In this document: one piece after another, positions 37,084-46,113 of the stretch | Position numbering within the stretch: the first letter of the stretch is position 1 | How the letters are laid out: every line of letters begins with the position of its first letter | From: Roseomonas indoligenes | Lineage (GTDB): Bacteria > Pseudomonadota > Alphaproteobacteria > Acetobacterales > Acetobacteraceae | Assembly: GCF_017813365.1 (NCBI RefSeq) | Contig: NZ_JAGIZA010000012.1 | Location: 124,001-188,000 of the forward strand | Direction of reading: 5' to 3' | DNA: 64,000 nt | Notes under the pieces: generated by a model | Told to the model about the DNA's origin: nothing | What the model saw: the letters and a program-made list of their open reading frames with translations, nothing else | The model's database searches: none | Program-made: the position numbers and the translations under genes

Positions 37084-38070
37084 CTAGTCCGCCCGCGCAC
37101 CGGTGCTGCGGACCACCTCCCGCCAAACCGCCCGCTCCGCCGCGATATGGGCAATCAGAACGTCGCGACCGCCGGGGAGCGGGTCCACCTGGCGTTCAAC
37201 CAGGATGCGTGCCCAGGCGGGGCCGGTCAGCAGGGCCTGCCACGCCGCTTCCCAGGCCGCCAGGATCGCGGGCGGCGTGCCAGCTGCGGCGAAGACGCCG
37301 TACCAGGGCGTTGCGTCGAAGCCCGGCAGGGTCTCGGCCACGGCGGGCACCTCCGGCAACAATGCGCTCCGCCCCGGCGAGGAGACGGCCAGGGCGCGGA
37401 GCCCGCCCGACTGGACCTGCGGCAGGGAGGTTCCGAGCCCGTCGAAGGCGATGTCCAGCGTGCCGGAGACGAGATCCGTCAGCATCGGCGCGCTGCCGCG
37501 ATAGGGGACGTGCGTCATTTCCGCCGTGGCCCGGCTGCGGAGCAGCTCCATCGAGAGATGCGTGAAGGAGCCGGCACCGTTGGAGCCATAGGAAAGGCCA
37601 CCCGCACGCCCCCGGGCCGCGGAAAGAACCTCGGCCAGGGTTTCCCGCGGGTAGCGCTGCGCGCTGACGACGAGCAGGTTGGGCTGCTGGCCAAGCATTC
37701 CCAGCGGGACAAAATCCGCATCGGGATCGTAGCCCAGCCGGGTGTAGAGCGCCTTGTTGATCTCGATGATGCCCTGGGTGGCGATCAGGAGGCTGTGTCC
37801 GTCGGGTGCGGAGCGGGCCACGTTCTCCGCCGCGAGATTTCCGCCCGCACCGGCACGGTTCTCCACCACGACCGACTGGCCGAGGATCGGGGTGAGCGCC
37901 TCCGCCGCCTGGCGGGCGAGGATGTCCGTCAGCCCGCCCGGGGAGAAGGGCAGCACGAGCCGCACGGGGCGGGACGGCTTCCAGCCCGCCGCGGGCTGCG
38001 CTCGGGCGGTGCGCATGACCGGGATGGCCGCGAGACTGAAGGCAAGGCCATGCCGGCGGGTGATCGTCAT
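37084..38070 (-). CDS. Bug/TctC-family periplasmic receptor
   Basis: A 328-residue carboxylate-binding protein with a short leader (TITRRHGLAFSLAAIPVMRTARA). Family segments are RPVRLVLPFSPGGLTDILAR, VVVENRAGAGGNLAAE and THVPYRGSAPMLTDL. The ATG at 38070 forms an ATGA overlap with the upstream stop and has AAGGGG seven bases away; an ATG two codons earlier (38076) is possible. It is embedded in the long catabolic operon, so the ligand is probably the same acid, or a relative, as that carried by the ABC transporter upstream. Confidence 0.9.
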   Translation of the reverse strand: MTITRRHGLAFSLAAIPVMRTARAQPAAGWKPSRPVRLVLPFSPGGLTDILARQAAEALTPILGQSVVVENRAGAGGNLAAENVARSAPDGHSLLIATQGIIEINKALYTRLGYDPDADFVPLGMLGQQPNLLVVSAQRYPRETLAEVLSAARGRAGGLSYGSNGAGSFTHLSMELLRSRATAEMTHVPYRGSAPMLTDLVSGTLDIAFDGLGTSLPQVQSGGLRALAVSSPGRSALLPEVPAVAETLPGFDATPWYGVFAAAGTPPAILAAWEAAWQALLTGPAWARILVERQVDPLPGGRDVLIAHIAAERAVWREVVRSTGARAD

Positions 38071-39467
38071 GCGCATGCCCCTTGTGCCAGGGCGCCGGCG
38101 CCGCGCCCGGCGATGCGGCCGAGCGCAACCGCCGTGAGCAGGCCATTGCCCGAGAGATAGCCCGAGGCCTGCGGGCCCGAGACGCCGCAGGCCGCGCCGC
38201 CCGCGGCGAAGAGGTTGGGGAAGGCACTGCCATCCGGCCGCGTGACCCGCGCACTGGAATCCACGACCAACCCGCCCTGCGTATGGAACAGCGCGCCGGT
38301 GACTCGGACAGCGCGGTAGGGGGGCGAGAGCTGGGGAATTCCCGCAAAGCTGCGGCCGAAGGCATCGGTGGAGCCCGCGGATTTGAGACGCTGCAACTCC
38401 GCCAGGGTTTCGGTCAGCGCGGCCTCGGGCAGCCGCGTGGCGGCGGCCAGGGCGGAAACGCTCTCCGCCTCCAGGATCGCGCCGGCTGATTCGGCCCGGC
38501 GGAAATCCTCGAACTGGCCGGCGATGCCGGCAATGCGCGCGTCGAAAACCGTCCAGGCGATACCCTCGGGCTGCTGGAGCACCTTCGCCGCCTGCTCGGA
38601 GTAGCCATGGCTCTCATCGGAGAAGCGGCGGCCCTGCAGGTTCACCTGGACGCCACCCTCCGTGATCGTCGCCCAGGTGATGAGTATGCCGACGGGATGG
38701 GCGACGGAGCCGTGGCCCTGGTGGCCCGGCAGGTGCCGCGTGGCTGCCCCCAGCGCCTCGCCCCAGAGGATCGCCTCGCCCTGGTTCCCGGGATGGCCGA
38801 AATAGAGGGCGTCCGAGAGCGCGGGGACATGCTGACGCACAAGGCCCTTGTTGCCACCATAGCCGTTGCAGGCGAGCACGAGCGCACCGCAGCCGAGAGT
38901 ATCCTCCGCGCCATCCGGCCGGCGCAGCGTCAGCCCGGCGATGCGCCCATCTCCCGCCGCGTGCAGCGCGATGGCGCGTGCGTCGCAGAGGATGTCGATG
39001 CCCGCCCTCTCGGCCGCATCGCGCAACCGGTCGACCAACTCCTCGCCGGAGCGGCTGGGCAAGCCGTGCATGCGGTTGGCGGAGTGGCCGGGGTAGCGGA
39101 AATCGGTGATGACGGAAAAGGCGAGGCCATGTGCGTCGGCCAGCCATTCCAGCGCGGGGCCGACGGCGCGCGTGACGGTTCCCACCTCCTCCGCGTCCGG
39201 CTCGCCGACGGCCTTGGCCATGATGTCCGCGGCGAAGAGGTCCGGGCTGTCCTTGATCTCCGCCTCGCGCTGCCAGCGCGTGCCCGCGGCAGGCACCAAC
39301 CCCGCCGAGAGCGCGGTGGAGCCGCGGGGCACCGGGTCGCGCTCCAGCACCAGCACCTCCGCGCCCGCCTCCTTCGCGGCCAGAGCCGCGCAGAGGCCGG
39401 CGGCGCCGGCGCCCACGATGACGACGGGGACGGAGACGTCGTAGGCCTCCAGCGCCGGCAGAATCAC
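38067..39467 (-). CDS. FAD-dependent flavoprotein (fumarate reductase/3-ketosteroid dehydrogenase family)
   Basis: A 466-residue FAD_binding_2 protein. The N-terminal fold reads VVIVGAGAAGLCAALAAKEAG, followed by VLERDPVPRGSTALSAGL. The C-terminal flavin segment is NLFAAGGAACGVSGPQASGYLSGNG. Members reduce or desaturate activated C=C bonds next to a carbonyl or carboxylate. The GTG at 39467 overlaps the upstream stop as GTGA. Its place between the isochorismatase-fold hydrolase and the Bug receptor suggests a redox step in the pathway of this operon; the substrate is not evident. Confidence 0.88.
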   Translation of the reverse strand: MILPALEAYDVSVPVVIVGAGAAGLCAALAAKEAGAEVLVLERDPVPRGSTALSAGLVPAAGTRWQREAEIKDSPDLFAADIMAKAVGEPDAEEVGTVTRAVGPALEWLADAHGLAFSVITDFRYPGHSANRMHGLPSRSGEELVDRLRDAAERAGIDILCDARAIALHAAGDGRIAGLTLRRPDGAEDTLGCGALVLACNGYGGNKGLVRQHVPALSDALYFGHPGNQGEAILWGEALGAATRHLPGHQGHGSVAHPVGILITWATITEGGVQVNLQGRRFSDESHGYSEQAAKVLQQPEGIAWTVFDARIAGIAGQFEDFRRAESAGAILEAESVSALAAATRLPEAALTETLAELQRLKSAGSTDAFGRSFAGIPQLSPPYRAVRVTGALFHTQGGLVVDSSARVTRPDGSAFPNLFAAGGAACGVSGPQASGYLSGNGLLTAVALGRIAGRGAGALAQGACA

Positions 39468-40069
39468 GCGGAGAGCTCCGCCATCACGTCCGCGACGGTC
39501 GCGATGCGGGCAACGGGGCGCAGCGCGGCGATCGCCGTCTCATGCGCCTCCCGACCGAAGGCGGCGCAGCCATCGGAGAGGACGGTCACCTCGATATCCC
39601 GGACATGCGCGTCCCGCACCGTGGTGGAGACGCCGCCATTGGTGACGATGCCGCCGACGATCAGGCGCTCAATCCCGCATTTGCGGATCATCCACTCCAG
39701 CCGCGTCATGTAGAAAGCGGAATAGGCCACCTTCTCGATCGGAATGTCGCTCGGCCCCAGCTCGTCCAGCAGGGCCTGCCCCCAGCTTCCCGGCGCGAAA
39801 TCGCCGCGGCGCAGAAACGGGCGGAGCGCCTTTAGGTGCGGTGCGATGATCGGCTCGCCGCCACGGCCCGGCCAGAGGGTGAAGTGCGTGGAAGCGATCC
39901 AGCCGCCCGCTTGGCGCATGGCCTCCGCGAGCGGTGCAAGCTTTGCGGGGAGCGCGGCGATCGAAGAATCCCCCTGCCCGCCCCGCGCATAGGCGCCGTC
40001 CGGGTGGACGAAGTCGTTCTGAAGGTCAAAGAGGAGCAGGGCCGTGTTCGTGGCGGGGATGGGATTCAC
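39464..40069 (-). CDS. Isochorismatase-fold hydrolase lacking the usual cysteine nucleophile
   Basis: A 201-residue cysteine-hydrolase-fold protein. The aspartate D15 (LLFDLQNDF) and lysine K113 (IEKVAYSAF) of the usual triad are present, but the nucleophile position, normally T-N-x-C-V, reads TNGGV (G146). True isochorismatases also carry glycine there, whereas amidases such as N-carbamoylsarcosine or maleamate amidohydrolases need the cysteine. So it may use water-based chemistry on a vinyl ether or enamine, or be inactive. The GTG at 40069 overlaps the hyuA stop as GTGA. It has no carrier domain and is about 14 kb from entE. Confidence 0.88.
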   Translation of the reverse strand: MNPIPATNTALLLFDLQNDFVHPDGAYARGGQGDSSIAALPAKLAPLAEAMRQAGGWIASTHFTLWPGRGGEPIIAPHLKALRPFLRRGDFAPGSWGQALLDELGPSDIPIEKVAYSAFYMTRLEWMIRKCGIERLIVGGIVTNGGVSTTVRDAHVRDIEVTVLSDGCAAFGREAHETAIAALRPVARIATVADVMAELSA

Positions 40070-42126
40070 GCAGCGTTCTCCACGATCACGTTGCCCAGCC
40101 GGTCCACCCGCGCGGTAAGGCCGGGATCGACCACGGTGGTGGCATCCGGCTGCTCCAGGATGGCGGGGCCCGCAATCACCGCGCCGACCGGCAGGTCCAG
40201 GCGCGAGAAGATCGCCGTCTCGTGCCAGCCGCCGCTGAACCAGACCGGGCGCGAGCCGCGCCGCGCGCCTTCCAGCGTCGTGCCCGCCTCGGGCGCGAGC
40301 GCCGCGAGATCGAAATGCGGCCGGCGGCCGATCGCGGCGGTGCGCAGGTTCACGATGCGCGCCGGCACGCCCGTGAGGAGGCGGCTGAAGCTCGCCTGAT
40401 AGGCGGATTCGAAGGCGGCACGGATGGTGGCCTCGGTAACGCCGGTCGTGCCCTCCACGACCTCCAGGGGCAAGGTCACCGCGACGGTGTGGGTCTGCCC
40501 GGTGTAGTGCATGTCGAGCGCGAAGACGGTGTCGATCCGCTCCACCGGCAGCCCGGCATCGGCGACAACGGCGCGCACCGCCGATGCCTCCTCAACCATC
40601 AGCCGGTCCAGCGCCCCGGCGTCGATTCCCTCCAGCGAGAGGTTCACGGTGCGGACCTGATCGTGCCGGATATCCGCGATCACGCAGCCCAACGCCGAGT
40701 TGATGCCGGGGAAGCGCGGCACGAGCGCGGCCTTCAGCCCGACCTCGCGGATCAGCGCGCCGGCATGCAGGGCGCCGCCGCCGCCGAAGGGCACGGCGGC
40801 GAAGCGGGCGGGATCGTGTCCGCGCTCGATCGAGACGAGGCGGATGGCCTTCGCCATATGGCCGTTCGCGACGCGCAGCACCGCTTCCGCCGCCGGCATG
40901 GCGCCCAGCCCGAGCGGCACGCCCACATGCTCCAGGATGGCGGCCTTGGCCGCCTCCACATCCAGGCGCTTGAGGCTGCCGCCGATCGGACGCTCCGCGT
41001 TGATGCGGCCGAGCACGACATTGGCGTCCGTCAGCGTCGGGCGCGTGTTGCCGCCGGCGTAGCAGACCGGACCGGGGCGCGAGCCCGCGCTCTCCGGCCC
41101 GACCTGCAGCATCCCGCCAGCATCAACGCGCGCGATGGAGCCACCGCCGGCGCCGATGGTGGTGATCTCGATCATCGGCGTGCGGATCACCAGGCCGAAG
41201 TCGATCGTGGTCTGCGCGGCCAGCGCTGTTTCCCCGTTCACGACGAGCGACACGTCGAAGGAGGTGCCGCCGAGATCGCCCGTCACCACGTCGGGGAAGC
41301 CGGCCTCCCGCGCGATGGCGGCGGCGGCAATCACGCCCGCGGCCGGGCCCGAGAGCGCGGTGCGCACGGGCACGCGGCGGGCGGATTCCGTGGACATGAC
41401 GCCGCCATTGGACTGCACGATGTGGAAGCGGCCGGTGAAGCCGTCCTCCCGCAGCGCCGCGTCCAGCTTGCCGAGATAGGAGCCGACGACCGGCTGGAGA
41501 TAGGCGTTGAGCGCGGTGGTCGAGGTGCGCTCGAACTCACGGATCTCCGGCAGGATCTGGGTGGAGCAGCCGATCGCCTCGCCTTCCCAGACCGAGGCGG
41601 CGGCGACCAGCGCCGCGCGTTCGTTCGCCGGGTTGGCGTAGGCATTGATAAAGACGATCGCCAGCGCCTCTGCGCCCTGCGCCAGGAGTTGGCGCACGGC
41701 GGCGCGCACCTCCTCCTCGTTCACCGGCTCGCGGATCGAACCGTCGGCCAGGGTGCGCTCCGTGACCTCCAGGCGCATGTCGCGGTCCACCACGGGGATG
41801 AAATCGCCCCAGAGGCCCCAGGTCCGCAGGCGGTCACGACGGCGCATCTCAATCACGTCGCGGAAGCCGCGCGTGGTGATGAGGCCGACCCTCGCGCCCT
41901 TCCGCTCCAGCAGCGCATTGGTGCCGACGGTGGTGCCGTGAACGACCGAGGCCAGATCCCTCACAGCGCCGAACTGGCGGAGGCCGTTGAGGAAGCCAAC
42001 CGCCTCATCGCCACGGTTGGACGGGACCTTGGCCGTGCGGAAGGTCTTCGCCGCCTCGTCAAAGAGGAAGAGGTCCGTGAAGGTCCCGCCGACATCCACA
42101 CCGACGACCTTGGCCGAGCCATTCAT
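40066..42126 (-). CDS. hyuA: Hydantoinase/oxoprolinase subunit A
   Basis: A 686-residue HyuA/OplA-N protein with an actin-like ATPase fold. It starts VVGVDVGGTFTDLFLFDE and has the phosphate-binding VVHGTTVGTNALLER, TGDLGGTSFDVSL and TTIGAGGGSIARVD. With HyuB it performs ATP-dependent opening of cyclic amides (5-oxoproline, N-methylhydantoin) or, in related acetone and acetophenone carboxylases, carboxylation. The ATG at 42126 overlaps the hyuB stop as ATGA. Subunits A and B with no small third subunit favour the hydantoinase/oxoprolinase type over a carboxylase. Confidence 0.93.
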   Translation of the reverse strand: MNGSAKVVGVDVGGTFTDLFLFDEAAKTFRTAKVPSNRGDEAVGFLNGLRQFGAVRDLASVVHGTTVGTNALLERKGARVGLITTRGFRDVIEMRRRDRLRTWGLWGDFIPVVDRDMRLEVTERTLADGSIREPVNEEEVRAAVRQLLAQGAEALAIVFINAYANPANERAALVAAASVWEGEAIGCSTQILPEIREFERTSTTALNAYLQPVVGSYLGKLDAALREDGFTGRFHIVQSNGGVMSTESARRVPVRTALSGPAAGVIAAAAIAREAGFPDVVTGDLGGTSFDVSLVVNGETALAAQTTIDFGLVIRTPMIEITTIGAGGGSIARVDAGGMLQVGPESAGSRPGPVCYAGGNTRPTLTDANVVLGRINAERPIGGSLKRLDVEAAKAAILEHVGVPLGLGAMPAAEAVLRVANGHMAKAIRLVSIERGHDPARFAAVPFGGGGALHAGALIREVGLKAALVPRFPGINSALGCVIADIRHDQVRTVNLSLEGIDAGALDRLMVEEASAVRAVVADAGLPVERIDTVFALDMHYTGQTHTVAVTLPLEVVEGTTGVTEATIRAAFESAYQASFSRLLTGVPARIVNLRTAAIGRRPHFDLAALAPEAGTTLEGARRGSRPVWFSGGWHETAIFSRLDLPVGAVIAGPAILEQPDATTVVDPGLTARVDRLGNVIVENAA

Positions 42127-43772
42127 TCCGCTGCCCCGCCTGTCACGTAACCCATCCGCCGATCGCGCTCCGCCGCCCTCGCGTCGCGTGCCGCGGGATC
42201 GCCCCAGCCGCCGCCACCCGGCGTCTCCAGCCGTACGCGCTGTCCGGCGGTGATGCGGACATCCGTCACCTTCGAAACCATGGGCGGGGAGCGCATCCCC
42301 TCCTCCGTCTCCCACTGGAAGCGGTTCGGCGCCGCGGAGCCTCCACCGCCGACGCCGAAGGGCGCGACCTTCCCGCGTTCGCCGAGCAGCGAAACGCTGG
42401 CCGGGACCAGCGCCTCGATCTCGTAGACGGCTCCCAGCCCGCCGCGATGCTGCCCGGCGCCCGCGGAGTCTGGCCGCAGCGCCCACTGCGTGAACATCAC
42501 GGGATAGGCGGCTTCAAGGATCTCCACCGGCGGGATGGTGGCCGTCGAGATGGGGTTGTTGGCGTGGTTCAGCCCGTCGCTCTCCGGGTTGCCGCCGAGG
42601 CCGCCCCCGAAGAAGGAGAACATCACCCAGCGCGAGCCGTCCCCGCGGTGACCGGCCATGGAGAGCGCGTTGATTGTGCCGAAGGGCGCGGCCGTGGCGC
42701 GGGATGGATCGGCCTTCGCCAGCGCACCGAAGATCACGCCGATCAGGCGCAGCACGGTTTCCGTATACCCGGCCATCGGGTGCGGCGCCCCGGCGCCGAG
42801 CAGCGTGGTTTCCGGCACAACGAAGCGGATCGGGCGCAGGCAGCCGGCATTCGCCGGAACCTCCGTGAAGACGTGCTTCAGCGCGACGTAGCAGCCAGCG
42901 ATGGTGGTGGCGCGGCTGATGCTCACCGGTCCCTGCGCCGGCGGGGACGAGCGGGAGAAGTCCAGCACCATCTCCTCGCCGCTGATCGTCAGGTCCAGGG
43001 CGATGGTCAGGGTCTCGTCGGTGATGCCATCGTTGTCCAGCACGTCTTCAAAGGCGTAGGTGCCGTCCGGCAGGCCGGCGATGGCGGAGCGCATCAGCGC
43101 CTCTGCGCGCGTGGAGAAGGCGGTGAAGGCACCCTGGACCACATCCTCGCCGTGCTCGTCGATCAGCGCCGCGAGACGGCGTTCGCCAAGATCCAGCGCG
43201 TTGATCTGGCCGTTCAGGTCGCCCCAGTTGGAGGCGGGCACGCGGGAATTGGCGGCCAGGATGTCCACGATGTCCTGGTTCACCGCGCCATCGCGCATCA
43301 GCCGCACGGGCGGAAGGCGGAATCCCTCCTGGAAGCTCTCCGTCGCCTTCGGGTTATAGCCGCCGGGCACATTGCCGCCTACGTCCAGCCAGTGGCCGAC
43401 GGAGGCGATCCAGCAGAACAACTCGCCACGGCGGAACACCGGCCGCACGAGGCGAAAGTCGTTCAGGTGCGTGCCGCCGTCGTAGGGATCGTTGAACAGG
43501 AAGGTGTCGCCGGGGCGCAGGTCGCCGTCGTGCGCCACCTTGTCGATGACCACCCTCACGGCAAAGGCCATCGCGCCAACGAAGATAGGCAGCCCGCTCG
43601 TTCCCTGGACGAGCGTTTCCCCGGTCGTGGCGTGGTAGAGCCCGTGGCAGGCGTCCTTCGCCTCGGCGATGATGGGGTTGAAGGCGGACCGGAACAGGGT
43701 CGCGTCCATCTCGTCCGCGATGCCCTCCAGCCGACCCTTCAAGATGGCGAGGGTGACGGGATCGGGAGTCAT
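42123..43772 (-). CDS. hyuB: Hydantoinase/oxoprolinase subunit B
   Basis: A 549-residue HyuB protein. The N-terminus (PVTLAILKGRLEGIADEMDATLFRSAFNPIIAEAKD region) and FLFNDPYDGGTHLNDF, GGNVPGGYNP and the C-terminal TPGGGGWGDP are standard for the family. It forms the catalytic complex with HyuA. The ATG at 43772 overlaps the lyase gene stop as ATGA. Ring size and substituents of the substrate cannot be read from the sequence. Confidence 0.93.
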   Translation of the reverse strand: MTPDPVTLAILKGRLEGIADEMDATLFRSAFNPIIAEAKDACHGLYHATTGETLVQGTSGLPIFVGAMAFAVRVVIDKVAHDGDLRPGDTFLFNDPYDGGTHLNDFRLVRPVFRRGELFCWIASVGHWLDVGGNVPGGYNPKATESFQEGFRLPPVRLMRDGAVNQDIVDILAANSRVPASNWGDLNGQINALDLGERRLAALIDEHGEDVVQGAFTAFSTRAEALMRSAIAGLPDGTYAFEDVLDNDGITDETLTIALDLTISGEEMVLDFSRSSPPAQGPVSISRATTIAGCYVALKHVFTEVPANAGCLRPIRFVVPETTLLGAGAPHPMAGYTETVLRLIGVIFGALAKADPSRATAAPFGTINALSMAGHRGDGSRWVMFSFFGGGLGGNPESDGLNHANNPISTATIPPVEILEAAYPVMFTQWALRPDSAGAGQHRGGLGAVYEIEALVPASVSLLGERGKVAPFGVGGGGSAAPNRFQWETEEGMRSPPMVSKVTDVRITAGQRVRLETPGGGGWGDPAARDARAAERDRRMGYVTGGAAE

Positions 43773-44662
43773 TCTGCGGCGCCCCTTGCGGCGTCCCGGG
43801 CGTCGTAGCGCGCGCCGAGCTCCAGCATCTCCGGCGTGCCGATCAGGGCGTTCAGCCCGCTGAAATCCAGCATGCGGTCCGAGAAGGGCCTGTTGGAGCC
43901 ATGCGCCGCGAGGGAGTGGTAATAGGCCTGCGCCGTCAGGGCCAGCGCGCGCACGATGCCGCCGGGGAAGATCACCAGGCGAAAGCCCATCTGCCCCAGT
44001 TCTTCGCCGGTGGAGATGGGCGTGTCCCCGCCCTCCACCATGTTCGCCATCAGCGGCCGCAGTCCACCCAGGCGCGCGTTGATCGCTTCCATCTGGGCGA
44101 TATCGCGCGGTGCCTCGACGAAGAGAACATCCGCCCCGGCCTCGGCATAGAGCGCGGCACGGTCCATTGCGGCCTCGATGCCCTCCACCGCCACGGCATC
44201 GGTGCGGGCGATGATCAGCGTCTCCTCGCTCGCCCGCGCATCCACGGCGGCGCGGATCTTGCCGGCCATCTCGCCCGCCGAGACGATGGACTTGCCCTGC
44301 AGGTGGCCGCAGCGCTTGGGCAGCGTCTGGTCCTCAAGTTGCAGCGCGTTCGCCCCGGCGCGCTCATACATCCGTACCGTGCGCTGGACGTTGAGGGCAT
44401 TCCCGTGGCCGTTATCCGCGTCCACGACCAGCGGAATGGAAACGCGGTCCCGGATCAGGGCAATCGTCTCCGCAACCTCCGCCATGGAGACGAGGCCGAT
44501 GTCCGGCCGTCCCAGGCGCGTGTAGGCGATGGCGGCCCCGGAGACATAGGCCGCCTCGAACCCCGCTTCCTCCGCCAGGTGGCCGGTCAGCGCGTCGTAG
44601 ATGCCGGGTGCGGTCACGGGCCTCTGCTCCGCCAGGCGCCGCTTGAGGGAGATCATGGTCAT
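43769..44662 (-). CDS. Isocitrate lyase/PEP mutase-superfamily lyase
   Basis: A 297-residue protein with the superfamily metal site DADNGHG (D81, D83) and the lyase loop KRCGHL with catalytic C118. The cysteine marks a C-C lyase (2-methylisocitrate lyase, 2,3-dimethylmalate lyase, oxaloacetate decarboxylase type) rather than PEP mutase. Such enzymes cleave 2-hydroxy-di/tricarboxylates by retro-aldol chemistry, often giving pyruvate or succinate. ATG at 44662 (or 44656) follows GAGGA within the livF end. In this operon it would cleave the hydroxy acid formed by the divergent LeuCD-like hydratase; that link is an inference. Confidence 0.92.
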   Translation of the reverse strand: MTMISLKRRLAEQRPVTAPGIYDALTGHLAEEAGFEAAYVSGAAIAYTRLGRPDIGLVSMAEVAETIALIRDRVSIPLVVDADNGHGNALNVQRTVRMYERAGANALQLEDQTLPKRCGHLQGKSIVSAGEMAGKIRAAVDARASEETLIIARTDAVAVEGIEAAMDRAALYAEAGADVLFVEAPRDIAQMEAINARLGGLRPLMANMVEGGDTPISTGEELGQMGFRLVIFPGGIVRALALTAQAYYHSLAAHGSNRPFSDRMLDFSGLNALIGTPEMLELGARYDARDAARGAAE

Positions 44663-44669
44663 GGTGTCC

Positions 44670-45371
44670 TCACAGGCCGAGATAGACGCGGCGCAGTTCC
44701 GGGTCGTCGCGCAGGGCGGCGGCGGGGCCGCTCATCGCGAAGGTGCCGTTTTCCAGGATGAAGCCGCGCGCGGCGATCTCGAGCGATTGCACGACGTTCT
44801 GCTCCACCAGCAGGATCGGCAGCCCGTCCGCGTTTAGGCGCAGGATCAGCGCGAACATCTCCTCCACCAGCATCGGGGAGAGCCCGAGCGAGGGCTCGTC
44901 TAGAATCAGAAGGCGCGGCTCGGCCATCATGCCGCGACCGATTGCGAGCATCTGCTGCTCGCCGCCGGAGAGCGTGCCCGCCGCCTGCCCTGCCCGTTCC
45001 CGCAGGCGGGGGAAGGTCTCGAACACGCGCTCCAGGTTCGCCGCGCGGCGGGGTCGGGCACGGCGGTAGGAGCCGAGTTCGAGGTTCTCCCGCACGTTCA
45101 TGTTCGGGAAGATGCGCCGGCCCTCGGGCACCTGGACCAGCCCTGCCTCGACAATGGCGGCAGGGTCCATGCCGTCCAGCCGCGTTCCGTCGAACCGGAT
45201 CTCCCCTGCGCGCGCGGGCACCACGCCCGAGAGCACCTTGTTCAGCGTCGTCTTGCCCACGCCGTTGGCGCCGAGCACGGCTACGATCTCGCCGGTCGAA
45301 GCCGCCATGTCGAGGCCGCGCAGCACCTCCACCGGCCCGTAACCGGCACGCAGGCCCCTTACCTCAAGCAC
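44670..45371 (-). CDS. livF: Branched-chain amino acid-type ABC transporter ATPase LivF
   Basis: A 233-residue ATPase. Walker A is GANGVGKTT, the signature is LSGGEQQ and Walker B is LLILDEP. The GTG at 45371 is chosen: GGAGG stands 5 bases upstream and the product has normal LivF length. An ATG at 45407 would overlap livG by 44 bases and add RARASRRE-type residues of no family likeness. It energises import by the LivHM permease. In HAAT-family systems the ligand may be an aromatic acid, urea or an amide as well as leucine. Confidence 0.92.
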   Translation of the reverse strand: MLEVRGLRAGYGPVEVLRGLDMAASTGEIVAVLGANGVGKTTLNKVLSGVVPARAGEIRFDGTRLDGMDPAAIVEAGLVQVPEGRRIFPNMNVRENLELGSYRRARPRRAANLERVFETFPRLRERAGQAAGTLSGGEQQMLAIGRGMMAEPRLLILDEPSLGLSPMLVEEMFALILRLNADGLPILLVEQNVVQSLEIAARGFILENGTFAMSGPAAALRDDPELRRVYLGL

Positions 45372-46113
45372 CGGCGCCTCCCGCCGCGATGCGCGCGGCC
45401 GCGCCATGGCCGAGATAGGCCTCGATCACCTGCGGGTTCGCCGTAACCTCGCGCGGAGGGCCATCGGCGATCATGCGCCCGCTCGCCAGGACGTGGACGT
45501 GATCGCAGAGGTTCATCACGGCCTGCATGACGTGCTCGATCATCAGAATGGAGACACCACGGTCGCGGATGGCGCGGATGACGGGGATGATGTCCCGCAC
45601 CTCCGAGGGGTTGAGCCCGGCCAGGACCTCGTCCAGCAGAAGCAGCTTCGGCTGGGTTGCCAGTGCTCGTGCCAGCTCCAGCCGCTTGCGCCCAGCCACG
45701 GTCAGCGCGGACGCCTGCTGGTCCAGCATGGGTCCCAGCCCGACCTCGTTCCCAACGGCATCCGCGACGCGCACCGCCTCCTCACGCCTGGCGTGGCGGA
45801 GATAGGCTCCGACCAGGATGTTCTCGCGCACGCTCAATCCGGCAAAGGGCTGCACGATCTGGAAGGTGCGGGCCATTCCGAGCGCGGCGCGCCGGTGCGG
45901 CGGCTCCCTCGTCACGTCCTCGCCCTGGAACTGCACGCGCCCACCGCTCGGCGACAGGAAGCCGGAAACGAGGGCGAAAAGGGTCGTCTTCCCCGCGCCG
46001 TTCGGCCCGATCAGACCGATCAGCCCGCCCTCCGGCACCTCCAGCGAGGCCCCGTCCACCGCCAGCAGGCCGCCGAAGCGCCGCGAGAGGTGTTCCGCCC
46101 GCAGAAGGCTCAT
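45364..46113 (-). CDS. livG: Branched-chain amino acid-type ABC transporter ATPase LivG
   Basis: A 249-residue ATPase with Walker A GPNGAGKTT, Walker B LLLLDEV and the C-terminal region typical of LivG (ARTFQIVQPFAGLSVRENI). The signature motif is degenerate, reading LTVAGRKRLELARAL instead of L-S-x-G-x-x-x, as is common in LivG. The ATG overlaps the livM stop as ATGA. It pairs with LivF at the cytoplasmic face of the permease. Confidence 0.93.
   Translation of the reverse strand: MSLLRAEHLSRRFGGLLAVDGASLEVPEGGLIGLIGPNGAGKTTLFALVSGFLSPSGGRVQFQGEDVTREPPHRRAALGMARTFQIVQPFAGLSVRENILVGAYLRHARREEAVRVADAVGNEVGLGPMLDQQASALTVAGRKRLELARALATQPKLLLLDEVLAGLNPSEVRDIIPVIRAIRDRGVSILMIEHVMQAVMNLCDHVHVLASGRMIADGPPREVTANPQVIEAYLGHGAAARIAAGGAGA

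Noticed and set aside
39464-40069. The isochorismatase-fold gene as the missing EntB of the siderophore pathway
   Set aside because: It lies 14 kb away inside a tightly coupled hydantoinase operon and lacks a carrier domain. The glycine at the nucleophile position alone is not enough.
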